A DNA stretch of 64,000 nt from NCBI GenBank assembly GCA_028285545.1, contig JANQPA010000018.1, forward strand, positions 310,001 through 374,000, given 5' to 3'. The position numbers and the translations under genes were made by a program. The notes beneath the pieces are model-generated. The model had not been told where the DNA came from. It worked only from the letters and a program-made list of their open reading frames with translations, and searched no databases. This document shows positions 1 to 7,789 of the stretch, one piece after another (positions within the stretch are counted from its first letter, which is position 1; the number at the start of each line of letters is the position of its first letter). This DNA comes from Saprospiraceae bacterium (GTDB lineage: Bacteria; Bacteroidota; Bacteroidia; Chitinophagales; Saprospiraceae).

Positions 1-1722
1 CTCTATTTCCTTGATGCTTTCTTTATTAAGCAGACCCTCGGGTATAGCCACAGAAATCTCATGACCTTGACCAGCATATCTCATATCCGCAATTCGTTGA
101 ACCCTTGCCTCTTTTTTCTCGATTCCTGAATTTTCCAAAAAAGAAATTCCTTCCTCCTCCATATCCTTTAACATTCGATTCACTCTATCCCAGTTCATTT
201 CCTCCAATTTACAGACATAACTGCTGATCCTTTCACTCGCTAAGGGAGAAACTAAGAAGCCAAGTGCGGAGGTTACTCCAGCACCTATTGGAATAATTAA
301 TTGCGGAGCATGCAAAAGTTTGGCAACTCCAAAAGCATGAACAGGTCCTGCCCCTCCAAATGCCATCATACTAAAATGGCGGGGATCCAGGCCTTTTTCC
401 AGAATATGAACTCTGGCAGCATTGGCCATATTTTCATTCACAATTTTATGAATGCCCATTGCTCCCTCAATGATGCTTACTCCTAAGGGGCCTGAAACAT
501 ATTTCTCTATTGCTTTTTCGGCTAAATCTTTTCTCAACTTCATCCCTCCACCCAGAAAATAATCCTCATTAAGATATCCCAGTACCAAATCAGCGTCGGT
601 GACGGTAGGTAATTCTCCTCCTTGTCCATAACAAGCAGGGCCAGGTTGTGAAGAAGCACTTTCAGGTCCCACTATCAAAAGTCCTAGTTCATTTACTTTG
701 GCAATACTTCCTCCACCTGCTCCTATTTCGATCATATCGATTACAGGAATTCGGACGGGAAGTCCACTACCCTTTTTAAAACGCCGTACCCTGGCAGCCT
801 CAAATTGATTGGTAATTTCTGGCTGGTTATCTCTGATTAAAGAGGCTTTTGCAGTAGTTCCCCCCATATCAAAGGCCAATAAATTAGGTTTTTGGATAAG
901 TTTACCAAAAAAGATTCCTGCCATCGTTCCTCCTGCCGGACCGCTTTCAAGCAAGTGGATGGGTGCTCGTCGAGCTCCTTCAATAGAAGTAAGTCGACCA
1001 CTTGAAATCATAATGTTTATGACTCCTTCGAAACCTAAGGATTTGAGTTGAGATTCTAGTTTACTAAGGTATTCATCTGTAATGGGCTGAACATAAGAGT
1101 TCATACTTGTAGCTGAAGTGCGTTCATACTCCCTTATCTCCGGCATAATTTCCGAAGAAAGGCTATAGTAAAGTTGAGGATAATGCTCACTTAAAAAATG
1201 GCCAACTTTCTGTTCGTGACTTGGGTTAGAAAAGGAATGCAAAAAGCATACAGCAATAGATTGAACACCTTCCTTAATACAAAATTTGATGGCTTCCTTT
1301 AATTCCTCAAGATCCATTTCTTCAAGAACGGTCCCGTTCTTATCCATTCGCTCACTAATGCCAATTCTCAGGTTGCGAGGAACTAATGGTTGAGGGGTGG
1401 TCAAAAACAAGTCATAAATATCGTATCTGAGCTCTCTCCCAATTTCTAACACGTCCTCAAAACCTTTGGTGGTAATTAAGGCCGTCTTTTTTCCTTTTCT
1501 TTCGATAACAGCATTGGTGACCAGCGTAGTTCCATGAACAATTCCGGCAAGTTCTGCAGGTTTCATTCCATACTCCCTGATAAGCTGATGAATTCCATTT
1601 AAAATGCCAGTAGCAGGGTCAGGATAGGTAGTCAAAGTTTTTCCAAACTGAATTTGACCATTTGACTCATTCAACAAAACAAGATCAGTGAACGTACCCC
1701 CGATATCAATTCCTAATTTCAT
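1..1722 (-). CDS. Hydantoinase/oxoprolinase A-family protein (3' end outside window)
   Basis: Seen: a reverse-strand reading frame from the ATG at 1722 that stays open to the left edge, so 574 N-terminal codons are visible. Residues 5-12 read DIGGTFTD, the family's N-terminal nucleotide-binding signature; a second glycine-rich site (AFDMGGTTAK) lies near residue 280 and AFGGAGPVHAFG near 455. Known: the family hydrolyses 5-oxoproline or hydantoins with ATP, or with a B subunit carboxylates ketones such as acetone or acetophenone. Family members run about 650-700 aa, so some 80-120 residues lie outside the window and a B subunit may follow. It starts one base after the SDR stop and is the last visible gene of an eight-gene operon. 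Which reaction it performs cannot be told from this sequence. Confidence 0.9.
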   Translation of the reverse strand, partial: MKLGIDIGGTFTDLVLLNESNGQIQFGKTLTTYPDPATGILNGIHQLIREYGMKPAELAGIVHGTTLVTNAVIERKGKKTALITTKGFEDVLEIGRELRYDIYDLFLTTPQPLVPRNLRIGISERMDKNGTVLEEMDLEELKEAIKFCIKEGVQSIAVCFLHSFSNPSHEQKVGHFLSEHYPQLYYSLSSEIMPEIREYERTSATSMNSYVQPITDEYLSKLESQLKSLGFEGVINIMISSGRLTSIEGARRAPIHLLESGPAGGTMAGIFFGKLIQKPNLLAFDMGGTTAKASLIRDNQPEITNQFEAARVRRFKKGSGLPVRIPVIDMIEIGAGGGSIAKVNELGLLIVGPESASSQPGPACYGQGGELPTVTDADLVLGYLNEDYFLGGGMKLRKDLAEKAIEKYVSGPLGVSIIEGAMGIHKIVNENMANAARVHILEKGLDPRHFSMMAFGGAGPVHAFGVAKLLHAPQLIIPIGAGVTSALGFLVSPLASERISSYVCKLEEMNWDRVNRMLKDMEEEGISFLENSGIEKKEARVQRIADMRYAGQGHEISVAIPEGLLNKESIKEIE

Positions 1723-1723
1723 A

Positions 1724-2557
1724 CTAATGATATTCTTCGCCGCCACTCACATTCATGGCTTCGCCGGTAATATAATTGGCCTGATCAGAACATAAGAAAG
1801 CTACTGCCTTGGCAATGTCTTCTACCAATCCTGTTCTTCCAAGTGGGTTTCTATCTTTTATACTCTGCAGGTAAGTTTCATAATCCAGGCCCAATTTTTC
1901 GCTAAAAAATTGATTTTGCCAATGCCCTAATCCTGTAGTAATATGATTGGGACATACCGCATTTACCCGTATACCAAATTGTCCTAACTCCACAGCATTA
2001 GATCGTGTTAAACCAATCATCCCATGTTTAGAAGCGGTATAGGCAGCAGCATAAGGAAAACCTGATTTTGCTGCTTGACTGGCAATATTAATAATATTAC
2101 CTCCAGAATCTTGTCCTTTCATCACTCGTGCAGCATGTTTTGAGCACAAAAAGGCTCCCTTCAGATTAACATCCAAAACCGCATCCCAGCTTTCAGCTTT
2201 AAATTCGGTAAACTCCTCCATTATATAGCCTACTCCGGCATTATTGACCAAAATATCCAGACCTCCAAATGCCTCCTGCACTTGCTTCATTAACTGAGTT
2301 ATTTCTTCCTCAAATCGGACATCACAAGCTATTGCAATAGCCTGAACTCCCTTAGAGCGTGCTTCAGCAGCAATGGCCTCCATTTCATCAGTGGTACCAA
2401 TATGGTCCTTGCTAAATTGTTGACCCTTTACTGCCCCTATATCAGTTATTACTACATTACATCCTTCCTCTGCCAATTTCATGATAATTGCCTCTCCAAT
2501 TCCTTTTTTCCGGCCAGAGCCGGTAACAATAGCTGATTTTCCTTTTAAATTATACAT
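1724..2557 (-). CDS. Short-chain dehydrogenase/reductase (SDR)
   Basis: A 277-aa classical SDR, predicted cytosolic NAD(P)-dependent alcohol or ketone oxidoreductase. Seen: the cofactor motif TGSGRKKGIG at residues 12-21, NNAG at 105-108, and the catalytic set N131, S160, Y173 and K177 (Y-x3-K). The C-terminus YITGEAMNVSGG is typical of FabG-like SDRs. There is a roughly 20-residue insertion after the first beta-alpha unit (residues 41-60), which is longer than in FabG. It lies between the HapK-like gene and the hydantoinase-A gene. Its role in oxidising or reducing a pathway intermediate is inferred from context. Confidence 0.93.
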   Translation of the reverse strand: MYNLKGKSAIVTGSGRKKGIGEAIIMKLAEEGCNVVITDIGAVKGQQFSKDHIGTTDEMEAIAAEARSKGVQAIAIACDVRFEEEITQLMKQVQEAFGGLDILVNNAGVGYIMEEFTEFKAESWDAVLDVNLKGAFLCSKHAARVMKGQDSGGNIINIASQAAKSGFPYAAAYTASKHGMIGLTRSNAVELGQFGIRVNAVCPNHITTGLGHWQNQFFSEKLGLDYETYLQSIKDRNPLGRTGLVEDIAKAVAFLCSDQANYITGEAMNVSGGEEYH

Positions 2558-2587
2558 ACATCAAAGTTTAGGCGGCCTACTAAAAAA

Positions 2588-2899
2588 TCAGGCAATCTGG
2601 TCAGATACAATAAAAATTGGATTATCGGCAATAGCCTGAAATTCCCCGGCTACTTTCTGCATGGTTGCTGTAGCAATCTCTTCTCCCAGTTTAGCCATAT
2701 CATTTATATCAATGACTTCGCAATACTGATAAGGAGAAGCATCACCACTACCCATTATTTCATTCAATCTGTAAACTTTAAAGTCATCTACAGAGTCAAG
2801 TTTTTTGACCGTTGCTACGTCCGTATGCTTAGCCCAGTGCTCATAAGCATCCCTGGCCTGTTCGTCTTTTAAATTGAATAGTACGACTAATGCTGCCAT
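2588..2899 (-). CDS. HapK-like (REDY-like) small ferredoxin-fold protein
   Basis: A 103-aa protein without signal peptide. It begins with a beta strand and the phrase FNLKDEQARDAYEHWAK, and contains YQYCEVIDIND and FIVSDQI, which resemble the REDY-like HapK family and, more loosely, dimeric alpha-beta barrel (EthD-like) proteins. Members occur in secondary-metabolite and degradation clusters; HapK itself comes from a prodigiosin-like pathway. Function is not established. It could be a small lyase, cyclase or monooxygenase-like protein. Position between the aldolase and the SDR supports a catalytic or accessory role in the same pathway. The family call was made by eye. Confidence 0.6.
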   Translation of the reverse strand: MAALVVLFNLKDEQARDAYEHWAKHTDVATVKKLDSVDDFKVYRLNEIMGSGDASPYQYCEVIDINDMAKLGEEIATATMQKVAGEFQAIADNPIFIVSDQIA

Positions 2900-2958
2900 G
2901 GTTATTCGTTATTTGGTTATTCGTTAATTAAAGTTTTCCACCTTCCACTTTCCGCCTT

Positions 2959-3723
2959 CTAAGTTCCATTTGCTTTCAAAAAATTTTTACCAGCTACCTT
3001 GATCAAACCTTGGACCGAGTTCAATATCATTTTAGCTCCTTTATCAATCAGAGCTTGGGCCTGTTCCGGAGTACCTGCTACCGTTCCAAAAAATTTACCA
3101 GAAGCCCGGATGGTTTGAAAGATTTCATCGAGCATTTTTTTCACTTCAGGGTGGCCAGGGCCATCATAATACCCCATTGACATGGCCAAATCACGAGGAC
3201 CAATAATAAAACCATCTACGCCATCAATCTGACAAATGGCCTCGAGGTTTCGCACACATTCCATACTTTCTACCTGAGGGAGGACAAGTGTCTGCTCATT
3301 GGCATATTTGACATATTCTCCCTGAGACAATGACCCCATAAAATAGTCGGCTGCCCTTACAGGTCCCAAGCCTCTCTGTCCCATCGGTGGATATTTGATA
3401 GCATCAACTAGTTTTTTAACATCATCTGTGGAATCGATACTTGGCATCATTACTCCCATGATCCCGGCATCCATATATTGAAGAATTAATTTTGAATCTA
3501 CGCTCCGAATCCGAGCGAGCGGAGTACATCCAGTCAATTCACAAGCTCGAATCAAATGACTAACATCGGAAATGGAAATACTGCCATGCTCTCCATCAAT
3601 CATATAATAATCAAAACCCAACAAGCCTATGTATTCTACAATAGTTGGATCCTTGGTTGGAGAAATCACCCCAAAACCTGCCTTTCCTTCTATTATCTTT
3701 TTTTTCAGTTTGTTTTCTTTCAT
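2959..3723 (-). CDS. HpcH/HpaI-family 2-oxo-acid aldolase
   Basis: A 254-aa class II aldolase of the HpcH/HpaI (citrate lyase beta-like) family, expected to cleave a 4-hydroxy-2-oxo-acid to pyruvate plus an aldehyde, or a related C-C bond. Seen: MIDGEHGS with H46, R71, the YPPMGQRGLGP loop near residue 115, PQVES with metal ligand E152, and GPRDLAMSMG with metal ligand D178. All expected catalytic and metal residues are present and the length is normal. It starts two bases after the divergent small hydratase subunit stop, so the two are probably translationally coupled. A hydro-lyase feeding an aldolase is the natural reading; the substrate is unknown. Confidence 0.9.
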   Translation of the reverse strand: MKENKLKKKIIEGKAGFGVISPTKDPTIVEYIGLLGFDYYMIDGEHGSISISDVSHLIRACELTGCTPLARIRSVDSKLILQYMDAGIMGVMMPSIDSTDDVKKLVDAIKYPPMGQRGLGPVRAADYFMGSLSQGEYVKYANEQTLVLPQVESMECVRNLEAICQIDGVDGFIIGPRDLAMSMGYYDGPGHPEVKKMLDEIFQTIRASGKFFGTVAGTPEQAQALIDKGAKMILNSVQGLIKVAGKNFLKANGT

Positions 3724-3725
3724 GC

Positions 3726-4250
3726 TTATTTTATTTCTTCTCCTGCAGCGATTTTTTTCCTTACAAAATTCATAAGACCACCTTCCCTACCGACTTCGGC
3801 TACAAAAGGAGCAACAGGTACAGATTGAAAGCTGTTGTTTTGACTTAAATTTTTGATAATTCCAGTATCAGGATCAAACTCTAATTCATCACCTGTTTGA
3901 CAACCTTTTGCGATATCTTTGCAAGTTATGAAGGGCAAGCCATAATTAATGGCGTTTCTAAATTGCAGCCTGGCAAAGCTATCTGCAAATACTGCTTTGA
4001 TACCAGCTCCCATAAGTCCTGCAATCACATGTTCAATACTTTTTCCGCCTCCGGCAAAATTATGGGCTGCAACAATAAAGGTATAGCCATGGTCTTTAAA
4101 TCCATTTTCTTTGTTAAAAGCTTCATCCACTCCTGCCATAACCCATTTACTGTTTTCTTCTGCATCGATTGGTGAAGTCCAAAACTGTTGAATTATTATG
4201 TCATATGCCATTACATAATCACTTGCTACCCAACATTTTCCACGGATCAT
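3726..4250 (-). CDS. Divergent aconitase/LeuD-family small (swivel) subunit
   Basis: A 174-aa swivel-domain protein related to 3-isopropylmalate dehydratase small subunits. The fold signature is recognisable in FADSFARLQFRNAINYGLP (residues about 108-126). The two ligand-binding motifs are altered. The usual GDNIDTD-type N-terminal motif is replaced by SDYVMAYD (10-17). The usual [10 protein letters not shown] is replaced by NFAGGGKSIEH (64-74), so the arginine expected at position 72 is isoleucine. By family knowledge these residues bind substrate carboxylates, so a different substrate is inferred. The likely partner is the large subunit at 5664-6932, separated from it by the flavoprotein gene; normally the pair is adjacent. 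Confidence 0.83.
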   Translation of the reverse strand: MIRGKCWVASDYVMAYDIIIQQFWTSPIDAEENSKWVMAGVDEAFNKENGFKDHGYTFIVAAHNFAGGGKSIEHVIAGLMGAGIKAVFADSFARLQFRNAINYGLPFITCKDIAKGCQTGDELEFDPDTGIIKNLSQNNSFQSVPVAPFVAEVGREGGLMNFVRKKIAAGEEIK

Positions 4251-4266
4251 AAATTTAATTTTTTCG

Positions 4267-5658
4267 TTAAACTAATTCTTGAACTACTCTCTTGGCAGAT
4301 TCTGCCGCCCCTTCTATTCCTCTTGAAAATTCAGCAGTATGCTCGCCCGCAAAATGAACATTACCTGCAGGTAAGATCATGTCCTGGAACCAAGCTAGCT
4401 GACCAGCTTGAAATTCTGCATAAGCCCCTCTGGCAAATTCATATTTGCCCCAATTATGAGTTCCAAGATATTCAAGATTATTTTCAGAAGAAGGACGAAT
4501 TTCTGCCATTTTTTTCAGACTAAATTCAGCGATTTCTTTATCACTCATTTTGTCAAAAAATGCTGTCCCAACACCATTCACCCAGGCCACTATATGTTCA
4601 CAGGGCCCTAAAGGGGTGAAATTAAATATTCTTTCCAAGGGGGTATTCGTCCACATTTGAACAGGATATCCATCATTTTCCCAAAATGGAGAGTTTGGTT
4701 TAAAATGGATTTGTGTGATTTTAGTGTACCCTAATTCCTGAATGGCCTTCTTTTGATTAGAAGAACTCTGAAAATCCAATTCTATTTCCCGGAGGGTCGA
4801 AAAAGGTAAAGTACAAATCACTTTACTGGCCTTGTAGGTAGTACCATCTTCACAGCTTACATTCACATAAGTGCCATTATCCGAGATTTTCGATACCTTC
4901 TTATTAATAGACTTGGGTGCATTAAGCCTGGCAACCAAGGCGTCCGTTAAAGAAGAGCTGCCATTTTTTAAATTATAAACTCTGCGAGAACCATTCAGTT
5001 TTCGGAATGCCGCACTGTGCAATGCATTAATAGCTGAAGTCCGGTGCACATCATTAAAATTGGCACTGATATTCACCAACTCCAGTTCTTTAGCATTTAA
5101 GCCTTTGGATTTCAAAAATTCAGCATAAGGTACATCCAATGCTAAGGCATCTGGTTGGTGCCATCCATTCAATTCTTTAAAGGATTGAGCTTTGGATAAG
5201 GCAATTCCTTCCAAGCCAGCTGGAGTGGATTGACGATGATCTTCGGGTAAAGGGTTGGCTTCTGAAGCTAACCACTCCTCCTTTGTATAAAGTGTATTAT
5301 TGAAATAAATGGCAGTTGGACTGCCAAAACTTGGGGTAATATCAATAACCTCTAATTCAAATTCATCAATTAAAGCTTTTACTAAAGTATATTTATCACC
5401 AATACCACGGCCTCCAACATCTGGAGAACCTGGAATCTCTTTTTTAGTATATAAGCGGCCTCCAAAGCGATAACTTCCTTCTAAAACCATACAATCTTTC
5501 CCAGCTTCTTGTAAAAGATAGGCTGCATAAAGCCCCGAAAGACCTCCTCCTAGAATTAATATATCCGTATCCAGATTACGAGAACAGGCAGTAGGTAAAA
5601 AAGCTGCCGATAAACTAGCCAATGCCGTTTTTTCAATAAATTGCCTTCTGCTTATCAT
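4267..5658 (-). CDS. Exported FAD-dependent amine-oxidase-family protein (putative Tat lipoprotein)
   Basis: A 463-aa flavoprotein. The N-terminus SRRQFIEK is a twin-arginine motif, followed by a hydrophobic stretch and a possible lipobox ending at C25 (PTACS), so it is probably exported folded with its FAD. The dinucleotide motif is GGGLSG (37-42), followed by the E60/GGR-type region (RFGGRLYT). The C-terminal HFAGEHTAEFSRGIEGA is the family's FAD-covering signature. Members oxidise amines, amino acids or, less often, other C-H bonds. Location inside a hydratase/aldolase operon suggests it acts early on an imported compound in the periplasm; this is inference. Confidence 0.87.
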   Translation of the reverse strand: MISRRQFIEKTALASLSAAFLPTACSRNLDTDILILGGGLSGLYAAYLLQEAGKDCMVLEGSYRFGGRLYTKKEIPGSPDVGGRGIGDKYTLVKALIDEFELEVIDITPSFGSPTAIYFNNTLYTKEEWLASEANPLPEDHRQSTPAGLEGIALSKAQSFKELNGWHQPDALALDVPYAEFLKSKGLNAKELELVNISANFNDVHRTSAINALHSAAFRKLNGSRRVYNLKNGSSSLTDALVARLNAPKSINKKVSKISDNGTYVNVSCEDGTTYKASKVICTLPFSTLREIELDFQSSSNQKKAIQELGYTKITQIHFKPNSPFWENDGYPVQMWTNTPLERIFNFTPLGPCEHIVAWVNGVGTAFFDKMSDKEIAEFSLKKMAEIRPSSENNLEYLGTHNWGKYEFARGAYAEFQAGQLAWFQDMILPAGNVHFAGEHTAEFSRGIEGAAESAKRVVQELV

Positions 5659-5663
5659 AAATA

Positions 5664-6932
5664 CTAAATTTGAACTAACCTTGGATCGCTGATTTCCCCT
5701 TTAATAACCGATGCTGCCACTACAGCAGGAGAGGTTAAATAAATTTCAGCGTTACGACTTCCCATCCTACCTCTCATATTTCGATTCCCAGCACTCAATA
5801 CAATATCGCCATCTCCGGCTACTCCGGTATGGATTCCTGCGCAAGCAGCACAACTGGGAGTATCAATAGCGGCTCCTGCTTCAATTAATGTCTGCAAATA
5901 TCCTGCTTTCAGCGCATCAAGATACACGGTTTGGCTAGCTGGGACGACTATCATATTTACGTTTCGGTGAATTTGCTTCCCTTTCAGGATTTTAGCCAAA
6001 ACGGCAAGATCTTCAAGTCGTCCATTGGTACAGGTCCCTACAAAGGCCTTATTAAATTTAGTGCCGACCAGTTGTTCTACCTCCACTACATCATCAATTT
6101 TGTGGGGCCTGGAAATGGTTGGGCCCAAGTTGGTTACATCAACTTCATAAATCGCTTCGTAATTAGCATCCGAATCGGAGGCAATCATTTCCCATTCTCC
6201 TTTTGCAACATCTTTTAGGTAGGCCTGAGTTGTTGCATCGGGTGCCACGATTCCATTTTTTGCTCCCAAATCAACAGTCATATTGCATAAGGTCATTCTG
6301 CCTGCCATATCTAAAGATTCAATGGCTGGACCTTCAAACTCCAAAGTTTTATAAATAAGATGCCCATTCCAGTGCATCATGCCCATGATGTGAAGGCTTA
6401 AATCTTTCCCCATAATCCAGGGCTGCCATTCTCCTTTAATATGAAACTTAACAGATTCAGGAACTCTAAACCAGGCCTTTCCTGTGGCCATTGCAACTGC
6501 TGCATCAGTTACTCCGATAGCATTACCTACGGCACCTACGGCACCGTATGTATTGGCATGGCTATCTGTGCCAATGCTTATTTTGCCAGGCAAAACATGG
6601 CCTTGTTCTACCATTATCTGATGAGCAATTCCCTGCCTACCCAAATCATAAAAATGAGTGATATCGTGTTCTCGGACAACCTCCCGCCATTCATTAAGCA
6701 TAGTCGCAAATTTTTGATTGGGAGGAGGAACGAGGTGGTCAGACACACAAATAACCCGGTCTTTATCAAAAACTTCAGTCTTTCCCAAAGATCGAAATTT
6801 GGAAAAACATTGTTTACCCAAATAATCCATGGTCATTACAGTGTGAATATCGACCCATACTAATTCACCAGGTTTAACAGAATCCCGGCCACTATTTTGG
6901 GCCATTATTTTTTCGGTAATGGTCATTCCCAT
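5664..6932 (-). CDS. Aconitase-family large subunit (3-isopropylmalate dehydratase-like), copy 1
   Basis: A 422-aa [4Fe-4S] hydro-lyase large subunit. Seen: CVSDHLVPPPNQKFA, ISIGTDSHANTYGAVG, FVGTCTNGRLEDL with C301, and the CxxC pair C361/C364 in SCAACAG, giving three cluster ligands. The C-terminus RNMRGRMGSRNAEIYL is typical of LeuC/DmdA-type proteins. The family dehydrates or isomerises beta-hydroxy diacids (isopropylmalate, homoaconitate, 2,3-dimethylmalate). CAAC instead of the usual CGPC is a small deviation. Because it belongs to a catabolic operon and its small subunit is divergent, leucine biosynthesis is unlikely. A start at codon 3 (6926) is also possible. Confidence 0.92.
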   Translation of the reverse strand: MGMTITEKIMAQNSGRDSVKPGELVWVDIHTVMTMDYLGKQCFSKFRSLGKTEVFDKDRVICVSDHLVPPPNQKFATMLNEWREVVREHDITHFYDLGRQGIAHQIMVEQGHVLPGKISIGTDSHANTYGAVGAVGNAIGVTDAAVAMATGKAWFRVPESVKFHIKGEWQPWIMGKDLSLHIMGMMHWNGHLIYKTLEFEGPAIESLDMAGRMTLCNMTVDLGAKNGIVAPDATTQAYLKDVAKGEWEMIASDSDANYEAIYEVDVTNLGPTISRPHKIDDVVEVEQLVGTKFNKAFVGTCTNGRLEDLAVLAKILKGKQIHRNVNMIVVPASQTVYLDALKAGYLQTLIEAGAAIDTPSCAACAGIHTGVAGDGDIVLSAGNRNMRGRMGSRNAEIYLTSPAVVAASVIKGEISDPRLVQI

Positions 6933-6999
6933 TGAAAACTAATTTTTCAAGTCTAATAAAGAAAATAGTAAGCTCCAAAAACAATAGTATTATCCAGGC

Positions 7000-7515
7000 T
7001 TAGGCATCCGAACGACTGGGCAAACCATTTGTTCTCCTCTCCGGAAGATCAATCCAAAATTGAGGATCAATTTGCTCCTCGGTTGCTACTTGCCGTTCAT
7101 CAATCATGGTGAGCCCTTGGAAATCATCATTTTCTGCCCATTTCCATACTCTGATGCGATGCTTTTCTTCAGGTCCAATTAGATCAATGATTTCATATAA
7201 TTTTGAGCCTGGTCGATTTTTATATTCCCAGGTAAGCACTACACTATTGTTCGTTTCCCAGGCTTTTCCTAAAATGCGAGGATTGTCAAAAATTAGCTCT
7301 CCTTGTTCGTTAAATTGACAGACTCCAAAATCGTGACATTCTCGGTGCCCGTCCTCCCAAAAATATTCATTTACCTGGTGATATTTTCGGTCAGGCAGCA
7401 TCCGAATGGTAAGCTTGCTTTTCCACTTGTCAATGATGTGTCCATCTGGTGCAATTCTGGTATAAGTGCCTTCCCAAATACCAGTGTGCTTAGGAAATAA
7501 GATAAGTTCTTTCAT
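7000..7515 (-). CDS. Lipocalin-like protein resembling DUF3598
   Basis: First gene of the reverse operon, 171 aa, no signal peptide. The opening HTGIWEGTYTRIAPDG and alternating short strands with conserved Trp/Tyr (KYHQVNEYFWEDG, VVLTWEYKNRP) resemble DUF3598 and related lipocalin-type beta barrels. The family is poorly characterised, and ligand binding is only an inference from the fold. It faces the TonB receptor across a shared regulatory region, so it is expected to be induced together with uptake. The family call was made by eye. Confidence 0.6.
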   Translation of the reverse strand: MKELILFPKHTGIWEGTYTRIAPDGHIIDKWKSKLTIRMLPDRKYHQVNEYFWEDGHRECHDFGVCQFNEQGELIFDNPRILGKAWETNNSVVLTWEYKNRPGSKLYEIIDLIGPEEKHRIRVWKWAENDDFQGLTMIDERQVATEEQIDPQFWIDLPERRTNGLPSRSDA

Positions 7516-7530
7516 AGGGGATTTTATAAT

Positions 7531-7549
7531 TAGTTAACTATATTAATTA
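7531..7549. promoter_or_regulatory. Candidate operator A1 (8-3-8 palindrome)
   Basis: TAGTTAAC-TAT-ATTAATTA, an imperfect inverted repeat 16 bases upstream of the reverse operon start (7515). The 16-mer at 7532-7547 matches, in reverse complement, the 16-mer at 26122-26137 in 15 of 16 positions. The same geometry recurs at 7666, 14231 and 26120, each within a divergent promoter region, which argues for a shared dimeric regulator. Confidence 0.55.
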
Positions 7550-7665
7550 TTAACAAAGCTAATTGAAATAAATGAGAAAAGAAAAATTATCCCATAAAAA
7601 ATTTGGATAAAAAAAGGTAAAAAAGAATTAAAGTTGGATAATATATGAAATTAAAATAAAAAAAA

Positions 7666-7684
7666 TAGTTAACAACATTAACAG
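7666..7684. promoter_or_regulatory. Candidate operator A2 on the TonB-receptor side
   Basis: TAGTTAAC-AAC-ATTAACAG has the same 8-3-8 layout as the site at 14231-14249 and lies 106 bases upstream of the TonB receptor start. The rest of the 7516-7789 intergenic region is very AT-rich. A TTTG at 7707-7710 and TAATTTG at 7725-7731 could be Bacteroidota-type promoter elements, but the spacing is short and no promoter is called. Confidence 0.45.
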
Positions 7685-7789
7685 TTAATGAAATTAATTT
7701 TTTAAGTTTGTTTAGAACAAGCTCTAATTTGTGTGTTTTTAGAGCGAAAAAGTTATCAATCCATAGGTTAAAAGCTAAAATCACTTATT

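Noticed and set aside
2900-2926. Direct repeat GGTTATTCGTTA twice upstream of the HapK-like gene
   Set aside because: Short, AT-rich and inside a tightly packed operon; no regulatory meaning can be supported.
5664-6932. leuC of leucine biosynthesis
   Set aside because: No leuA or leuB nearby, the small subunit is divergent, and the operon is catabolic with a second LeuCD-like pair in the same island.
7587-7784. 65-aa reverse frame in the divergent promoter region
   Set aside because: Composition is extremely AT-rich (Phe/Leu/Asn/Tyr only) and it covers the operator and promoter region of the TonB receptor; no family resemblance.
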